A stretch of DNA of 64,000 nucleotides from an uncultured Oscillospiraceae bacterium (GTDB lineage Bacteria; Bacillota; Clostridia; Oscillospirales; Acutalibacteraceae), in contig URPQ01000001.1 in the NCBI GenBank assembly GCA_900549755.1, positions 34,341 through 98,340 on the forward strand, in the 5' to 3' direction. The notes under the pieces were generated by a model. It had not been told where the DNA came from and ran no database searches. It saw only the letters and a list, made by a program, of their open reading frames with translations. Made by a program: the position numbers and the translations under genes. Positions 52,393-61,203 of the stretch are shown here, one piece after another; positions within the stretch are counted from its first letter, which is position 1, and each line of letters opens with the position of its first letter.

Positions 52393-52689
52393 ATGGAAAC
52401 GAAAAAACGCCGTAATTTTTTAATAACGGCAGCGGTACTTACCGCCGCGGCGGTAATAATATTGATTGTAATAGGGCTGGCGGCGGAAAACCGGAATTAC
52501 GAGCCCTCGGGCTGGGTGCTGAAAGCCTACGGAAACTCCGTTGCGCTTTATAACGACGGAAAGGTAAACGCCGTGTTCGGAGGAATAAGTCTTGATGAAT
52601 TGCCCGATGAGGATAAGCGCATTTTAGAGAACGGCATAGCCTTTCCCACCCGCGAGGAGGCGGTACAGGCGGTTGAGGATTACGAGTAG
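52393..52689 (+). CDS. Small single-pass membrane protein, unknown
   Basis: 98 aa. Basic start, one helix (about 10-30: FLITAAVLTAAAVIILIVIGLAA), then an external domain with GWVLKAYGNSVALYNDGKVNAVFGGISLDELPDEDKRIL. The VALY..G arrangement and length resemble the N-terminal part of BofC/YpeB-type Clostridial proteins, but I am not confident of a family. AGAAGGTGG lies 4-6 nt before the ATG. Confidence 0.72.
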   Translation: METKKRRNFLITAAVLTAAAVIILIVIGLAAENRNYEPSGWVLKAYGNSVALYNDGKVNAVFGGISLDELPDEDKRILENGIAFPTREEAVQAVEDYE

Positions 52690-52703
52690 CACCCTGTTAT
52701 TAA

Positions 52704-52777
52704 GATTTTCTTAATGCCGCGAGGCATTTCCGACGGCGCTCCGGCGCTGTCGGTTTAAAGTTATTATAACACAAAAC
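52704..52777. repeat. 74-bp direct repeat, copy A
   Basis: Identical to 52866-52939. It contains two internal dyads, TGCC-gcga-GGCA and CCGACgGCGC-tccg-GCGCtGTCGG, and ends TTATTATAACACAAAAC. Together with the 88 bp between the copies (hairpins CAAAGGC/GCCTTTG and GTCGCAC/GTGCGAC) it fills the 350-bp space between the small membrane protein and the LCP gene. No coding signal is seen here. Confidence 0.9.
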
Positions 52778-52865
52778 CAAAGGCTTTTAGCCTTTGTCGG
52801 CAATAGCCGTGTCGCACCGCAGTGCGACGGTTTTAATGTTTCAATGTTTTTAAACGAAAATCTTT

Positions 52866-52939
52866 GATTTTCTTAATGCCGCGAGGCATTTCCGACGGCG
52901 CTCCGGCGCTGTCGGTTTAAAGTTATTATAACACAAAAC
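52866..52939. repeat. 74-bp direct repeat, copy B
   Basis: Exact second copy of 52704-52777. Just before it CGAAAATC-ttt-GATTTTC matches one internal hairpin of the 232-bp element at 60713/62517 apart from loop orientation. Confidence 0.9.
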
Positions 52940-52972
52940 AACCCGTTTATAAAGCGCAGGGCATAAGTTTTC

Positions 52973-53001
52973 TTTACTTTTCCGTTTTTACAGTGTATAA
53001 T
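52973..53001 (+). promoter_or_regulatory. Promoter of the LCP gene
   Basis: TTTACT (52973-52978), 17-nt spacer, TATAAT (52996-53001), about 40 nt before the ATG. Confidence 0.72.
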
Positions 53002-53041
53002 GTGTTAAACAACAACTATTTAACCATTCGGGTGATACCTT

Positions 53042-54160
53042 ATGAAATACAGTGAAGACGGAAACGATATTTATTCAAGCTCCGGCGCGCACAGAGCGCC
53101 TCAGGCTTATGAGGATATTTCTTCAAGCTCGCACAGGCGAAAGCCCGCGCGTGGGGGCAAAAGCAAGCGCCGTAAAAAGCACACGGCAAGGAATATACTG
53201 CTGGCGGTAATATGCCTGCTGCTGGCAGTTTGCGTCGGGTTTTACATATACGCCTACCGCCTTATAAACACCGTAAAGCGCACCCCGCTTGATACAAAGG
53301 ATATCGGCATAAATTCAAACGAGCCGCAGGTTTACGAAAAGGTGAGAAACATAGCGCTTTTAGGGCTTGATACCAGGCAGGATAACAATGTGGGCCGCAG
53401 CGACGCAATAGTTATACTGACTATTGATAAGGAGCACAATAAGCTCAAGCTTACCTCAATAGCGCGCGATACATATGTGGCAATAGACGGGCACTCAAAG
53501 GACAAGCTTACCCACGCCTACGCCTACGGTAAATCGCAGCTGGCGGTAAAAACGCTCAACCAAAATTTCGATTTGGAAATAAAGGACTATGTTACAATGA
53601 ACTTTTACGGGCTTGCCCGTGTGATAGATTACATTGGCGGAGTAGATATAAATGTAACCGAGGCGGAGAAAAATGAGCTTAATAAAAACATTTTCCCCGA
53701 AATGCGCTCTCTCGGAATGGAGTGCCCCGCAATTAAAGCGGCGGGCGCGCAGGGGCTTAACGGCGCGCAGGCAGTCTGCTATGCCCGAATACGGCATATT
53801 GACAGCGATGTTCAGCGCGGAAACCGCCAAAAAACCGTGCTTATGGCAATGTTCAAAAAAGCAAAGAGTATGGGCGCTTTAAAGCTGCCGCAGTTTGCGC
53901 AAATGTTTTTAAAGGAGTGCGAAACCTCACTTTCAACAAACGATATTATGGCGCTGGGTTCATGGGGGCTTGTTTCCTCGCCCGAGTTTGAGCAGCTTAG
54001 CGTTCCCAACGAAAACATACCCTCATCAGGCAAGATTATTAGGGGCGTTTGGTACTATGTTTACGACCTTGAAACAGCGAAAAAGGATATAAAGGATTTT
54101 ATTTTTGAGGAAAATTATTATTCCGCCGAGAGCGTTGCGGCAAGGGCGGCGGAAAAATAA
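53042..54160 (+). CDS. LytR-CpsA-Psr (LCP) family glycopolymer transferase
   Basis: 372 aa. A basic cytosolic N-terminus of about 50 residues, one helix (about 51-75), and an external LCP domain: NIALLGLDTRQDNNVGRSDAIVILTI, LTSIARDTYVAI, HAYAYG and AVCYARIRHIDSDVQRGNRQ, with the Arg/Asp residues that bind the lipid pyrophosphate. LCP enzymes attach wall glycopolymers to peptidoglycan. Followed after 24 nt by a response regulator gene. Confidence 0.93.
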   Translation: MKYSEDGNDIYSSSGAHRAPQAYEDISSSSHRRKPARGGKSKRRKKHTARNILLAVICLLLAVCVGFYIYAYRLINTVKRTPLDTKDIGINSNEPQVYEKVRNIALLGLDTRQDNNVGRSDAIVILTIDKEHNKLKLTSIARDTYVAIDGHSKDKLTHAYAYGKSQLAVKTLNQNFDLEIKDYVTMNFYGLARVIDYIGGVDINVTEAEKNELNKNIFPEMRSLGMECPAIKAAGAQGLNGAQAVCYARIRHIDSDVQRGNRQKTVLMAMFKKAKSMGALKLPQFAQMFLKECETSLSTNDIMALGSWGLVSSPEFEQLSVPNENIPSSGKIIRGVWYYVYDLETAKKDIKDFIFEENYYSAESVAARAAEK

Positions 54161-54184
54161 AACCTTCGGAACAGGGGTGGCAGC

Positions 54185-54919
54185 TTGAAAAGACGTATAG
54201 TTATTTCCGACCGCGATAAACAGAACGCGCGGCTTTTAAAGGCGGTGCTATCGCCCGAAAATTACGAGCTTTATTACGTAGCAGACCCGGCGCTGTGTAT
54301 GGCTTATGTAACGGCAAACCCGCCCGATATTTTAATAGCTGACCCGCTTTACCCCGACGCTGGCGGGAAAAGGCTTATAAAATCCGCTATTGCGGCGGGG
54401 TGCGGCGCGGTAATAGCCGTTTCCTCTGTGGGGAGCGAGCGCGCCATAACGGAAATTTTAGATTCCGGCGCAGATGATTACATTCGCAAGCCGTTTTTAT
54501 CGGGCGAGCTTTCAGCGCGTGTGCGCGCCTGCGTAAGGCGGCTGGAGGCGCTTGAAAAGGCGCGGGGCGAAAATGTTTCCGATGTTTATTTCCGCAGCGG
54601 GCTGAGGGTTGATTTTGATAACCGCCTTGTTACGGTAGACAGCAGGGAAATTCACCTTACAAAAAATGAGTTCAGAATTTTATCACTGCTGTGCAGGTAT
54701 TCGGGCAGGGTGCTTACATACGATTTTATTATAAAAAACGTGTGGGGCGCGCAGGCGGCGGACGGCTGCGGAATTTTAAGGGTAAACATAGCAAATTTGC
54801 GCAAAAAAATAGAACAGGACAGCGGAAACCCGCTCTACCTGTTCACTGAAAACGGCGTAGGCTATAAAATAGCCGAGTCTACGCCCGAAAATGCCGATTT
54901 CGCGGCGAAATCGGGCTGA
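54185..54919 (+). CDS. OmpR/PhoB-type response regulator without adjacent kinase
   Basis: 244 aa, TTG start at 54185 with AGGGGTGG upstream. Receiver domain: acidic start ISDRD, phospho-acceptor Asp in ILIADPLYPD, Ser in VIAVSSVGS, and YIRKPF with the conserved Lys. C-terminal winged helix: VDFDNRLVTVDSREIHLTKNEFRILSLLCRYSGRVLTYDFIIKNVWG and ENGVGYKI. KdpE-like layout. No histidine kinase is nearby, so the partner is elsewhere. It may share the LCP transcript. Confidence 0.9.
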   Translation: MKRRIVISDRDKQNARLLKAVLSPENYELYYVADPALCMAYVTANPPDILIADPLYPDAGGKRLIKSAIAAGCGAVIAVSSVGSERAITEILDSGADDYIRKPFLSGELSARVRACVRRLEALEKARGENVSDVYFRSGLRVDFDNRLVTVDSREIHLTKNEFRILSLLCRYSGRVLTYDFIIKNVWGAQAADGCGILRVNIANLRKKIEQDSGNPLYLFTENGVGYKIAESTPENADFAAKSG

Positions 54920-54922
54920 TTA

Positions 54923-55711
54923 TTATAATTGTTCCTGCCCCTGCTGCTGCATTCCCTGCTCCTGCAGCTCACGCTGCCTTTCCAGCTGAGTTCTTACAAG
55001 CGAGGGAACGTCGCCGTCCTCAAACATATAATTAAAGCAGCGGCTCTGGCGCAGCGAAACATAATCGTCGTCCACTATTATAATATGGTCAAGCAGGGCA
55101 ACGTTTATAGTTCTCAGGGTGTTAAAAATCATTTCGGTCATTTTAACGTCTTCACTGCTGGGCAGCGCCACCCCGCCGGGGTGATTGTGTGCAATAACCA
55201 CGCAATTTGCCCTTCTTTTAAGCACGGTTTCTACAATATCGCGCAGGGATATTGTAACCTCCGAAACATTACCGCTGGAAAGAATATCAAACCCCAGAAC
55301 CTTGCCGGCGGCATTTAATGAGAGCATTGAAAAGACCTCGTAATCATAGCCGAAATATTTGCCGGTTAAGTACTGCCCCATATCGTCCAAATCGTCAAGC
55401 ACCTTATCGGTTGACTTTTTCTCGCTTTGGTAAATTCGCGCAACCGGCAGTATAAGCTTTAAAAGCGATACTGATACCTCGCTTATCCCCTTAACCTTCA
55501 TAAGGCTTTCAACCGGGGCGTCAAGTATTCCGGAAATTGAGCCGAAACGCTCCAAAAGCTCGTGCGCAATCTCGTTTGTATCCTTTTGCGGGATAGAGTG
55601 AAAGAGGATATATTCAACAACCTTATGCGGCGGGGTTGCCTCGTTCAACCCTGCAAACAAAAATTCTTTTCTTACTCTTTTGCGGTGACCGCTGTGAATA
55701 CTTTCCGCCAT
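54923..55711 (-). CDS. radC: RadC-like JAB-domain protein
   Basis: 262 aa from ATG 55711 (GGAGCG 6 nt upstream; an ATG 19 codons earlier lacks a site). N-terminal helix-hairpin-helix part (LMKVKGISEVSVSLLKLIL) and the JAMM metal motif HNHPGGVALPSSED. MPN/JAB proteins of the RadC (YsxA) type; the historical DNA-repair name is not well supported. The C-terminus is Gln/Glu-rich and low complexity (EQGMQQQGQEQL). It converges on the response regulator gene 3 nt away. Confidence 0.9.
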   Translation of the reverse strand: MAESIHSGHRKRVRKEFLFAGLNEATPPHKVVEYILFHSIPQKDTNEIAHELLERFGSISGILDAPVESLMKVKGISEVSVSLLKLILPVARIYQSEKKSTDKVLDDLDDMGQYLTGKYFGYDYEVFSMLSLNAAGKVLGFDILSSGNVSEVTISLRDIVETVLKRRANCVVIAHNHPGGVALPSSEDVKMTEMIFNTLRTINVALLDHIIIVDDDYVSLRQSRCFNYMFEDGDVPSLVRTQLERQRELQEQGMQQQGQEQL

Positions 55712-55832
55712 TTCAGGCGCTCCTTCCGGGAAAATCAGTTTTTTACCCGACAGATACGGTTTCCCCAATCGGGCACAATATATATATTATAATACAAAAA
55801 AATAATTTTTCAAGATTATATGAGGAATTTTT

Positions 55833-56804
55833 ATGAAAAAATTTACAGTAACCAAAAACGATGAGTCCCAGCGGCTCGACAGATTTATAACCAAAAACTG
55901 TCCCGAGCTGCCGCAAACGCTTATGTTTAAATATATAAGGCTTAAAAGAATAAAGGTAAACGGCAAGCGCGCGCAGATAAACACAAGGCTTTGCGCGGGC
56001 GATACGGTGGAGGCATACATAAACGATGAATTTTTCGTGAGTAAAAAGCCGAAATATGACTTTATGTCCGCTCCTGCAAAGCTTAATATAGTTTATGAGG
56101 ACGAAAACATTCTGCTTGCGGATAAACCGCAGGGCTTGCTTGTTCACCCCGATAAAAACGAATACGGCGATACGCTCATAGCAAGAATACAGCGGTATCT
56201 CTACGAAAAGGGGGAATACCGCCCAGAGGATGAAAACAGCTTTCGCCCCGCCCTTGCCAACCGCATAGACCGAAACACGGGCGGAATAGTAATAGCGGCA
56301 AAAAATGCCGAGGCGCTGAGAATTTTGTGCGATAAAATAAAGCAGCGCGAGCTTGAAAAGCGCTACCTTGCAGTTGTGCACGGCACACCCGAGAAAAAGG
56401 AGGCTACGCTTGAGGGCTTTCTTGAAAAGAACGCCGAGCAAAACCGCGTTTACCTTAAAACAAAAAAAACCGACTCGGCTCTCACAATCAAAACCCGCTA
56501 CCGCGTTATAGAAAGCCGAAACGGACTGTCGCTTTTGGATATTGCCCTGCTCACCGGCAGAACCCACCAGATAAGGGCGCATATGGCGTCCGTAGGGCAC
56601 CCGCTTTTGGGCGACGGAAAATACGGCAGGCTCGGCAAGGATAAAAAAGAGGGCTTTTCCCGCCAGGCGCTTTATTCCTACCGCCTTAAATTCACCTTTA
56701 CAACCGACGCGGGTATACTTAATTACTTAAACGGAAAGGAATTTCAGGTTAAAGAGGTATGGTTTGCGGACGAGCTTTTCCCGGGGTACAGAAAAAAGCT
56801 TTAA
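55833..56804 (+). CDS. RluA-family pseudouridine synthase
   Basis: 323 aa. N-terminal S4 RNA-binding domain (RLDRFITKNCPELPQTLMFKYIRLKRIKVNGKR), then catalytic domain with DKPQGLLVHPD, NRIDRNTGGIVIAAK (HRLD box with the catalytic Asp kept and Asn in place of His), and RTHQIRAHMASVGHPLLGD. Target is probably 23S rRNA (RluC-like); exact position unknown. GAGG lies 7 nt before the ATG. Confidence 0.93.
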   Translation: MKKFTVTKNDESQRLDRFITKNCPELPQTLMFKYIRLKRIKVNGKRAQINTRLCAGDTVEAYINDEFFVSKKPKYDFMSAPAKLNIVYEDENILLADKPQGLLVHPDKNEYGDTLIARIQRYLYEKGEYRPEDENSFRPALANRIDRNTGGIVIAAKNAEALRILCDKIKQRELEKRYLAVVHGTPEKKEATLEGFLEKNAEQNRVYLKTKKTDSALTIKTRYRVIESRNGLSLLDIALLTGRTHQIRAHMASVGHPLLGDGKYGRLGKDKKEGFSRQALYSYRLKFTFTTDAGILNYLNGKEFQVKEVWFADELFPGYRKKL

Positions 56805-56834
56805 TCCAAAAACGAATTATTATATAAGAACACA

Positions 56835-56880
56835 GAACTGCTGCAAATGATTTTACTTACTTGCGGCAGTTCCTATTTTT
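56835..56880. terminator. Bidirectional terminator between RluA and YfhO genes
   Basis: GAACTGCTGCAA and TTGCGGCAGTTC (one wobble) around a 14-nt loop, then CTATTTTTAAATTTTTTT. Confidence 0.88.
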
Positions 56881-59368
56881 AAATTTTTTTACGTATTGCA
56901 AAAAGAAATATAATAATAGCCACTGAAGCAGCGCTCAAGGCAATTCCGGTTGTCAAGCCCTTGGTATGGTACCTCATAACAATGTGCTTTTCACCGCTGT
57001 TTTCTAACGGAATAAAAATGAATGCGTCTGCTCCCTTTCCGGCTTCAATTCTTTCCCCGTCTACAGTTACATCCCATTGCTCATCATAGGGAACAGTGAG
57101 CATAACGCCTGCTCCGGCTGCGGTAAATGATATGTTGTTTTTATCTATCTTTAAATCGTAAACTTCATTTTTGCTCACAGTATCTGCCGCTTTTTTCAGC
57201 ACATTCAGGTCAAGAAAATAAAATTTTATATCAAGGTCATTTCTGTTCACGGACAGTGTATGCTCCATTCCCATATTTCCTATAGGTATAACATTGTGGT
57301 TGAGCCATCCGCCGTTGTAGCCCTTTTCTTCGCCACCGTCAATCGAAATATTGCAATCTACACCGTCATCGTTATTACTTACCTGAATGTATAAAACGCT
57401 GTTCTCAGCAATACTCGGTATTGTATACTTTATACCCTCCGCTGTTTCGGCTCTCTTTACACTGTCACAGACGGTGTAAATTTTCGTTTCTTCTCCTAAA
57501 ATGCCGCTGTAAATCTCATTGAGATAATCAAAGGGATTTTTCCCCTCCGACTTAACAGTCAGCACGCTTTCATCAGCGTAAAATGCCAACGGCAAGGCAT
57601 ATGCGTTTTCGTAAACCGACTTCTCATTATATGCTTCAAGGTCTGTTCTGAGAATATAGCCGTCATACTGCTTTTCGCTTAAAAGATATTTTACACCCAA
57701 AAGACTGTCCGCGCCCAATAAGGGTTCATGATAAAATCCGGGGAAAATTTTCCTATAGTAGCCGAGATTTATCAGAGTCTGTGAGGTTGTGTTTTCATAA
57801 GAGGAGCTGTAGTGTTGTATGCCCGGATAATTATATGCCAATGACTCATTGCTGTAAAACGAATCGTGTGTATAAGAAAAATCTCTGTTCAAAGTTTTTT
57901 CTGTTCTGTAAAGCTCGCCGTTTTGGGGTCTTACCTGTGCAATAAGCCTGTTTTCATTTTCAACGTAATCGGCATATTTTGAAGATTCATTGTTGAAATA
58001 TTTGTCCGTCAGCAAATAAGCATTAACCGCAATTTCTCCCAGAAATACAAGTATAAGCACCGCGGTTAAAACTGTTTTGCGTGTTTTTGCCGCAGCCTGC
58101 ATAAGGAAAAACAGTAATCCGTAAATAATTAAAACTGCTATTTCAAACCAAAGCCTCAACGCTATAAATTGAGAAAACATATCAAGTACAAGCAAAATTA
58201 TTATACTTGATAAAACAAATACCTTTATATTTTTCCTTTCCGGAACAGGGCTAAGCGACATACCCCTTGCGGCAACAGTTATAAATGCCGCAAGAGCGGT
58301 ATAAAGAAAACGGTATGAATAGCTGCTTTCAAACTTAAAGCCGACCCAAATATGCTCAATCGGAACAAAAAACATTGAAGCTACCATTATGCCTATAAAC
58401 AATCCTGAAAATATTTTTTCGCGTTGTTTTACAGCATTGTTAAGGAAATAACAGCCGACCGCAAAAAGTGAAAAAATTGAGCAAAACAGCGTAATTCCTT
58501 TACCGCCCACGCCCGAACCGATCATAAATCCGCGTAAAAATCCAAAAAAGCTGCCATTTGTTCCAAAGTTAAATATTCCCTCGTCAAACGCCCTGCCACC
58601 GCTTTGACCTGTTAAAACCGGGAAAAACACAAAGCACGACGCCAGAACGCCTGAAATTTCTGTTGCAGCAAAACCTAACAGTGCTTTCACTGCCGGTTTG
58701 AAGGTTATTCTTTGGGCTGAAAGCACATATGAATAAATAAAATAAAGCATGATGAATATGCAGTTCATATATGCCGTATACCAGTTGAATATAATGCTCA
58801 GCGCCACAGTCATATAAAGCGGTAAAACCTTTTTTGCCGTTATATATTTATCTGTTGCCAGCATCATAAGCGGCAGCATATACATACCGTCAAGCCACAT
58901 TATATTCGATATTTGCCCTACGCCGTATTGAGTAAAGGCATAGGCTGCCGAGAAAAACAGTATGTATAGTTCCGATAGCGTATAATATTTCGTTTTTAAG
59001 AATATACCGAACGTTAATCCGCACAAACCAAGCTTTAATGCCGTAATAACAAAAACAAAAAGCTGAAACTGGCTGTGCTTAAAAAATACTACAAGCAAAT
59101 TAAGCGGTGAGCTTAGGTAATAACCCCATAATGCCATCATTGGACCGCCCAACGATTTCGAAAACGAATACGCAAGACTTTCTTTACCCGAAAGCACATT
59201 TTTGTAATATGCAAAAAAATCGGTATACTGTATTTCCATATCCCACATAAGGTTGCTTTTTTCTCCAAAGGGAGATATGCCTTTAACAATAAAAAGACCC
59301 GTCAACAAAAATATCGGCAGAGCAAAGCATAAAACAAGTATACGGTTTTTTCTTATAAAATTACTCAC
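56879..59368 (-). CDS. YfhO-family multispanning membrane glycosyltransferase-like protein
   Basis: 829 aa. About 12-14 helices in the first 470 residues, then a large external domain, and a last helix before the RKKI end. Family marks are the LMWDMEIQYTDFFAYYKNVL start, FSKSLGGPMMALWGYYLSSPLNLLV, QYGVGQISNIMWLDGMYMLPLMMLA and the external YNYPGIQHYSSSYE. In B. subtilis YfhO acts with CsbB to put GlcNAc on lipoteichoic acid (known from that system). Here the CsbB-like enzyme is encoded 9 nt upstream, so the same two-step glycosylation of a wall polymer is inferred. Confidence 0.9.
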   Translation of the reverse strand: MSNFIRKNRILVLCFALPIFLLTGLFIVKGISPFGEKSNLMWDMEIQYTDFFAYYKNVLSGKESLAYSFSKSLGGPMMALWGYYLSSPLNLLVVFFKHSQFQLFVFVITALKLGLCGLTFGIFLKTKYYTLSELYILFFSAAYAFTQYGVGQISNIMWLDGMYMLPLMMLATDKYITAKKVLPLYMTVALSIIFNWYTAYMNCIFIMLYFIYSYVLSAQRITFKPAVKALLGFAATEISGVLASCFVFFPVLTGQSGGRAFDEGIFNFGTNGSFFGFLRGFMIGSGVGGKGITLFCSIFSLFAVGCYFLNNAVKQREKIFSGLFIGIMVASMFFVPIEHIWVGFKFESSYSYRFLYTALAAFITVAARGMSLSPVPERKNIKVFVLSSIIILLVLDMFSQFIALRLWFEIAVLIIYGLLFFLMQAAAKTRKTVLTAVLILVFLGEIAVNAYLLTDKYFNNESSKYADYVENENRLIAQVRPQNGELYRTEKTLNRDFSYTHDSFYSNESLAYNYPGIQHYSSSYENTTSQTLINLGYYRKIFPGFYHEPLLGADSLLGVKYLLSEKQYDGYILRTDLEAYNEKSVYENAYALPLAFYADESVLTVKSEGKNPFDYLNEIYSGILGEETKIYTVCDSVKRAETAEGIKYTIPSIAENSVLYIQVSNNDDGVDCNISIDGGEEKGYNGGWLNHNVIPIGNMGMEHTLSVNRNDLDIKFYFLDLNVLKKAADTVSKNEVYDLKIDKNNISFTAAGAGVMLTVPYDEQWDVTVDGERIEAGKGADAFIFIPLENSGEKHIVMRYHTKGLTTGIALSAASVAIIIFLFAIRKKI

Positions 59369-59377
59369 TGCTCCGCT

Positions 59378-60331
59378 TCACCCTATTCTTTTGATTTTGT
59401 CATTTTTATTTGTTTCTTTTACAATGTAATGCGGACGTCTTTTACTTTCCATATAATTTTTTGAAATATACTGCCCCATAATTCCCATGCAAAAAAGCTG
59501 AATACCGCCGATAAACAAAATAATACAAACCAGCGAAGCCCAACCCGAAACCGGGTCGCCGAAAGCAAGCCTTCTTATAAATACAAATAAAAGCATAATA
59601 AATGCAACGACGGTAAAAATTATTCCGCACCACGATGAAATGCTGAGCGGCACCTGAGAAAAATTGATTATACCGTCTATGCTGTATTTAAGCAGCTTCC
59701 AAAAATTCCATTTTGTTTCGCCCGCCGCCCGCTCTCTGTTTTCATACGGCAGCCATTTCGTTTTAAAGCCTACCCAACCGAAAATTCCCTTTGAAAAGCG
59801 GTTGTATTCTTTAATTTCAAGTATGGCGTCAACCATTTCGCGTTTCATTAGGCGAAAATCTCTTGCACCGTCAACTATATCCGCATCGGATATTCTGTTT
59901 ATTATTTTATAAAACAACCTCGCAAAAAAGGACCGTATCGGGGGTTCTCCCTCTCTGTCCACCCGCCTTGTAGCGACACAATCATATCCTTCATTTTCAA
60001 GCGCCTGTGCCATCTCGGGCAACAGTGCCGGCGGGTCCTGCATATCAGCGTCCATTATAGCAACGTAATCGCCCTCGGTATTTGAAAGTCCGGCAAGCAT
60101 AGCCGACTCTTTTCCGAAATTACGCGATAATGCAATATATGTCACGCGGTTATCACTGATCGACAGCTCTTTCATAATTGCAAGCGTTCCATCCTTTGAA
60201 CCATCGTCCACAAAAATGAACTGAAACGCATATTCCGTCATTTCATTGCTTACCCTGTCAATTTCGGCGTAAAATATTTTCAGCACTTCAGCTTCGTTAT
60301 AACACGGCACAATTACAGATATTTTTTTCAT
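59378..60331 (-). CDS. CsbB/GtrB-like undecaprenyl-phosphate glycosyltransferase
   Basis: 317 aa. GT2 domain: VIVPCYNEAEVL, FVDDGSKDGT, DADMQDPPALLPEM (D-x-D and the DPP motif), MREMVDAI-like MKREMVDAILEIKEYNRFSKGIFGWVGF, then two C-terminal helices (about 233-290). This is the dolichol-phosphate-mannose/GtrB type that loads a sugar on undecaprenyl phosphate. The following YfhO-like protein would use that donor outside. Own promoter at 60380-60408. Confidence 0.92.
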   Translation of the reverse strand: MKKISVIVPCYNEAEVLKIFYAEIDRVSNEMTEYAFQFIFVDDGSKDGTLAIMKELSISDNRVTYIALSRNFGKESAMLAGLSNTEGDYVAIMDADMQDPPALLPEMAQALENEGYDCVATRRVDREGEPPIRSFFARLFYKIINRISDADIVDGARDFRLMKREMVDAILEIKEYNRFSKGIFGWVGFKTKWLPYENRERAAGETKWNFWKLLKYSIDGIINFSQVPLSISSWCGIIFTVVAFIMLLFVFIRRLAFGDPVSGWASLVCIILFIGGIQLFCMGIMGQYISKNYMESKRRPHYIVKETNKNDKIKRIG

Positions 60332-60379
60332 AAAGCCACCCGCCTCGACGGTAAAATTTTCTTAGAATAATACGCTTAC

Positions 60380-60408
60380 AGTATACCACCCCACGGGTAT
60401 TTCGTCAA
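60380..60408 (-). promoter_or_regulatory. Promoter of the CsbB-YfhO-like operon
   Basis: Minus-strand TTGACG (60403-60408), 17-nt spacer, TATACT (60380-60385). Confidence 0.75.
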
Positions 60409-60684
60409 GAAAAAAACAATCTGTTGAATTGTCCGTCGCAAAGCCTCTCATGCCCTTGCAAATTTTTCCTCTATCTGATTTCTGTATTCACGCGGGGTTA
60501 TTCCGTTTGCCTCGCGAAAAAGCTTTATAAAATACGATACGTCGCCAAAGCCCGGCAAATCGGATATTTCGGCTAGGGAAAGCCGGTTTTCCCTTAAATA
60601 CACCTTCGCCCTGCAAAGTCTTGCAAGGGTGCGGTATTCTGCGGGCGACATACCCGAATACTCCTTAAAAAGCTTACGAAAATA

Positions 60685-60712
60685 AACCTCGCTCACATTG
60701 CAGAGCGAGGCT
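60685..60712. repeat. 28-bp target duplication, left copy (element copy 1)
   Basis: AA + CCTCGCTC-acattgca-GAGCGAGG + CT; the identical right copy is at 60945-60972. The core is an 8-bp-arm inverted repeat native to the araC coding sequence. Confidence 0.93.
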
Positions 60713-60944
60713 GAGCGTGTCGAAAAAGTCGACACGCTCTTGGACGGGAATACCGCTCGCTCGAAAATCAAAGATTTTCGGACTGCACTCTATCCCCGCC
60801 AATACCACCCCAGTTCCCTTGAAAAACCGCTTATTCAGCGGTTTTTCGCTTATAATGTGTTTTTCCGCCGCGCATGTCAGCGGAAAAACGAAAGATGCGG
60901 CGTGAACGCCGCAAAAATAAAATTTTAGGTTTATCGACAGACTG
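60713..60944. mobile_element. 232-bp gene-less hairpin element, copy 1
   Basis: Identical over all 232 bp to 62517-62748. Five hairpins in a row: GAGCGTGTCGA/TCGACACGCTC (60713-60739), CGAAAATC/GATTTTCG (60762-60780), GAAAAACCGC/GCGGTTTTTC (60821-60847), GTTTTTCCGC/GCGGAAAAAC (60859-60889) and GCGGCGT/ACGCCGC (60897-60912). The ends are weakly inverted: GAGCGTGTCGAAAAA against CAGTCTGTCGATAAA, 11 of 15 positions. No transposase, so it must be mobilised in trans. Flanked by 28-bp direct repeats of a hairpin target; excision of 260 bp restores the host frame. Both copies have the same orientation relative to the window. Confidence 0.93.
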
Positions 60945-60972
60945 AACCTCGCTCACATTGCAGAGCGAGGCT
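60945..60972. repeat. 28-bp target duplication, right copy (element copy 1)
   Basis: Exact copy of 60685-60712. Confidence 0.93.
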
Positions 60973-61203
60973 ATTTCGCCTATTTTCAGCTCCTGCTTTT
61001 CCTCCTGCTCATGGTATGTAATCCCCTTTGAAATAATGCGGTATTTGCCGCAATAATCAGTTCTGTAATATTCGCTCAGCTTGAAAAGCAGATCGTACAT
61101 TACAGATTTTATTTTGCCTATATATATAACGTCCGCCTCACTGTAAAGGCTCAGCTTATTGAAAATGGATTTATAATTCGCGTTATCGGGTGTAAAAACC
61201 GTT

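Noticed and set aside
52704..52939. CRISPR-like array.
   Set aside because: Only two 74-bp units with one structured spacer, no cas genes in the window.
60698..60928. Identical 60-76-codon frames over both element copies as a small transposon-borne or toxin gene.
   Set aside because: They have no ribosome site, cross several perfect hairpins, and are conserved only because the DNA copies are identical.
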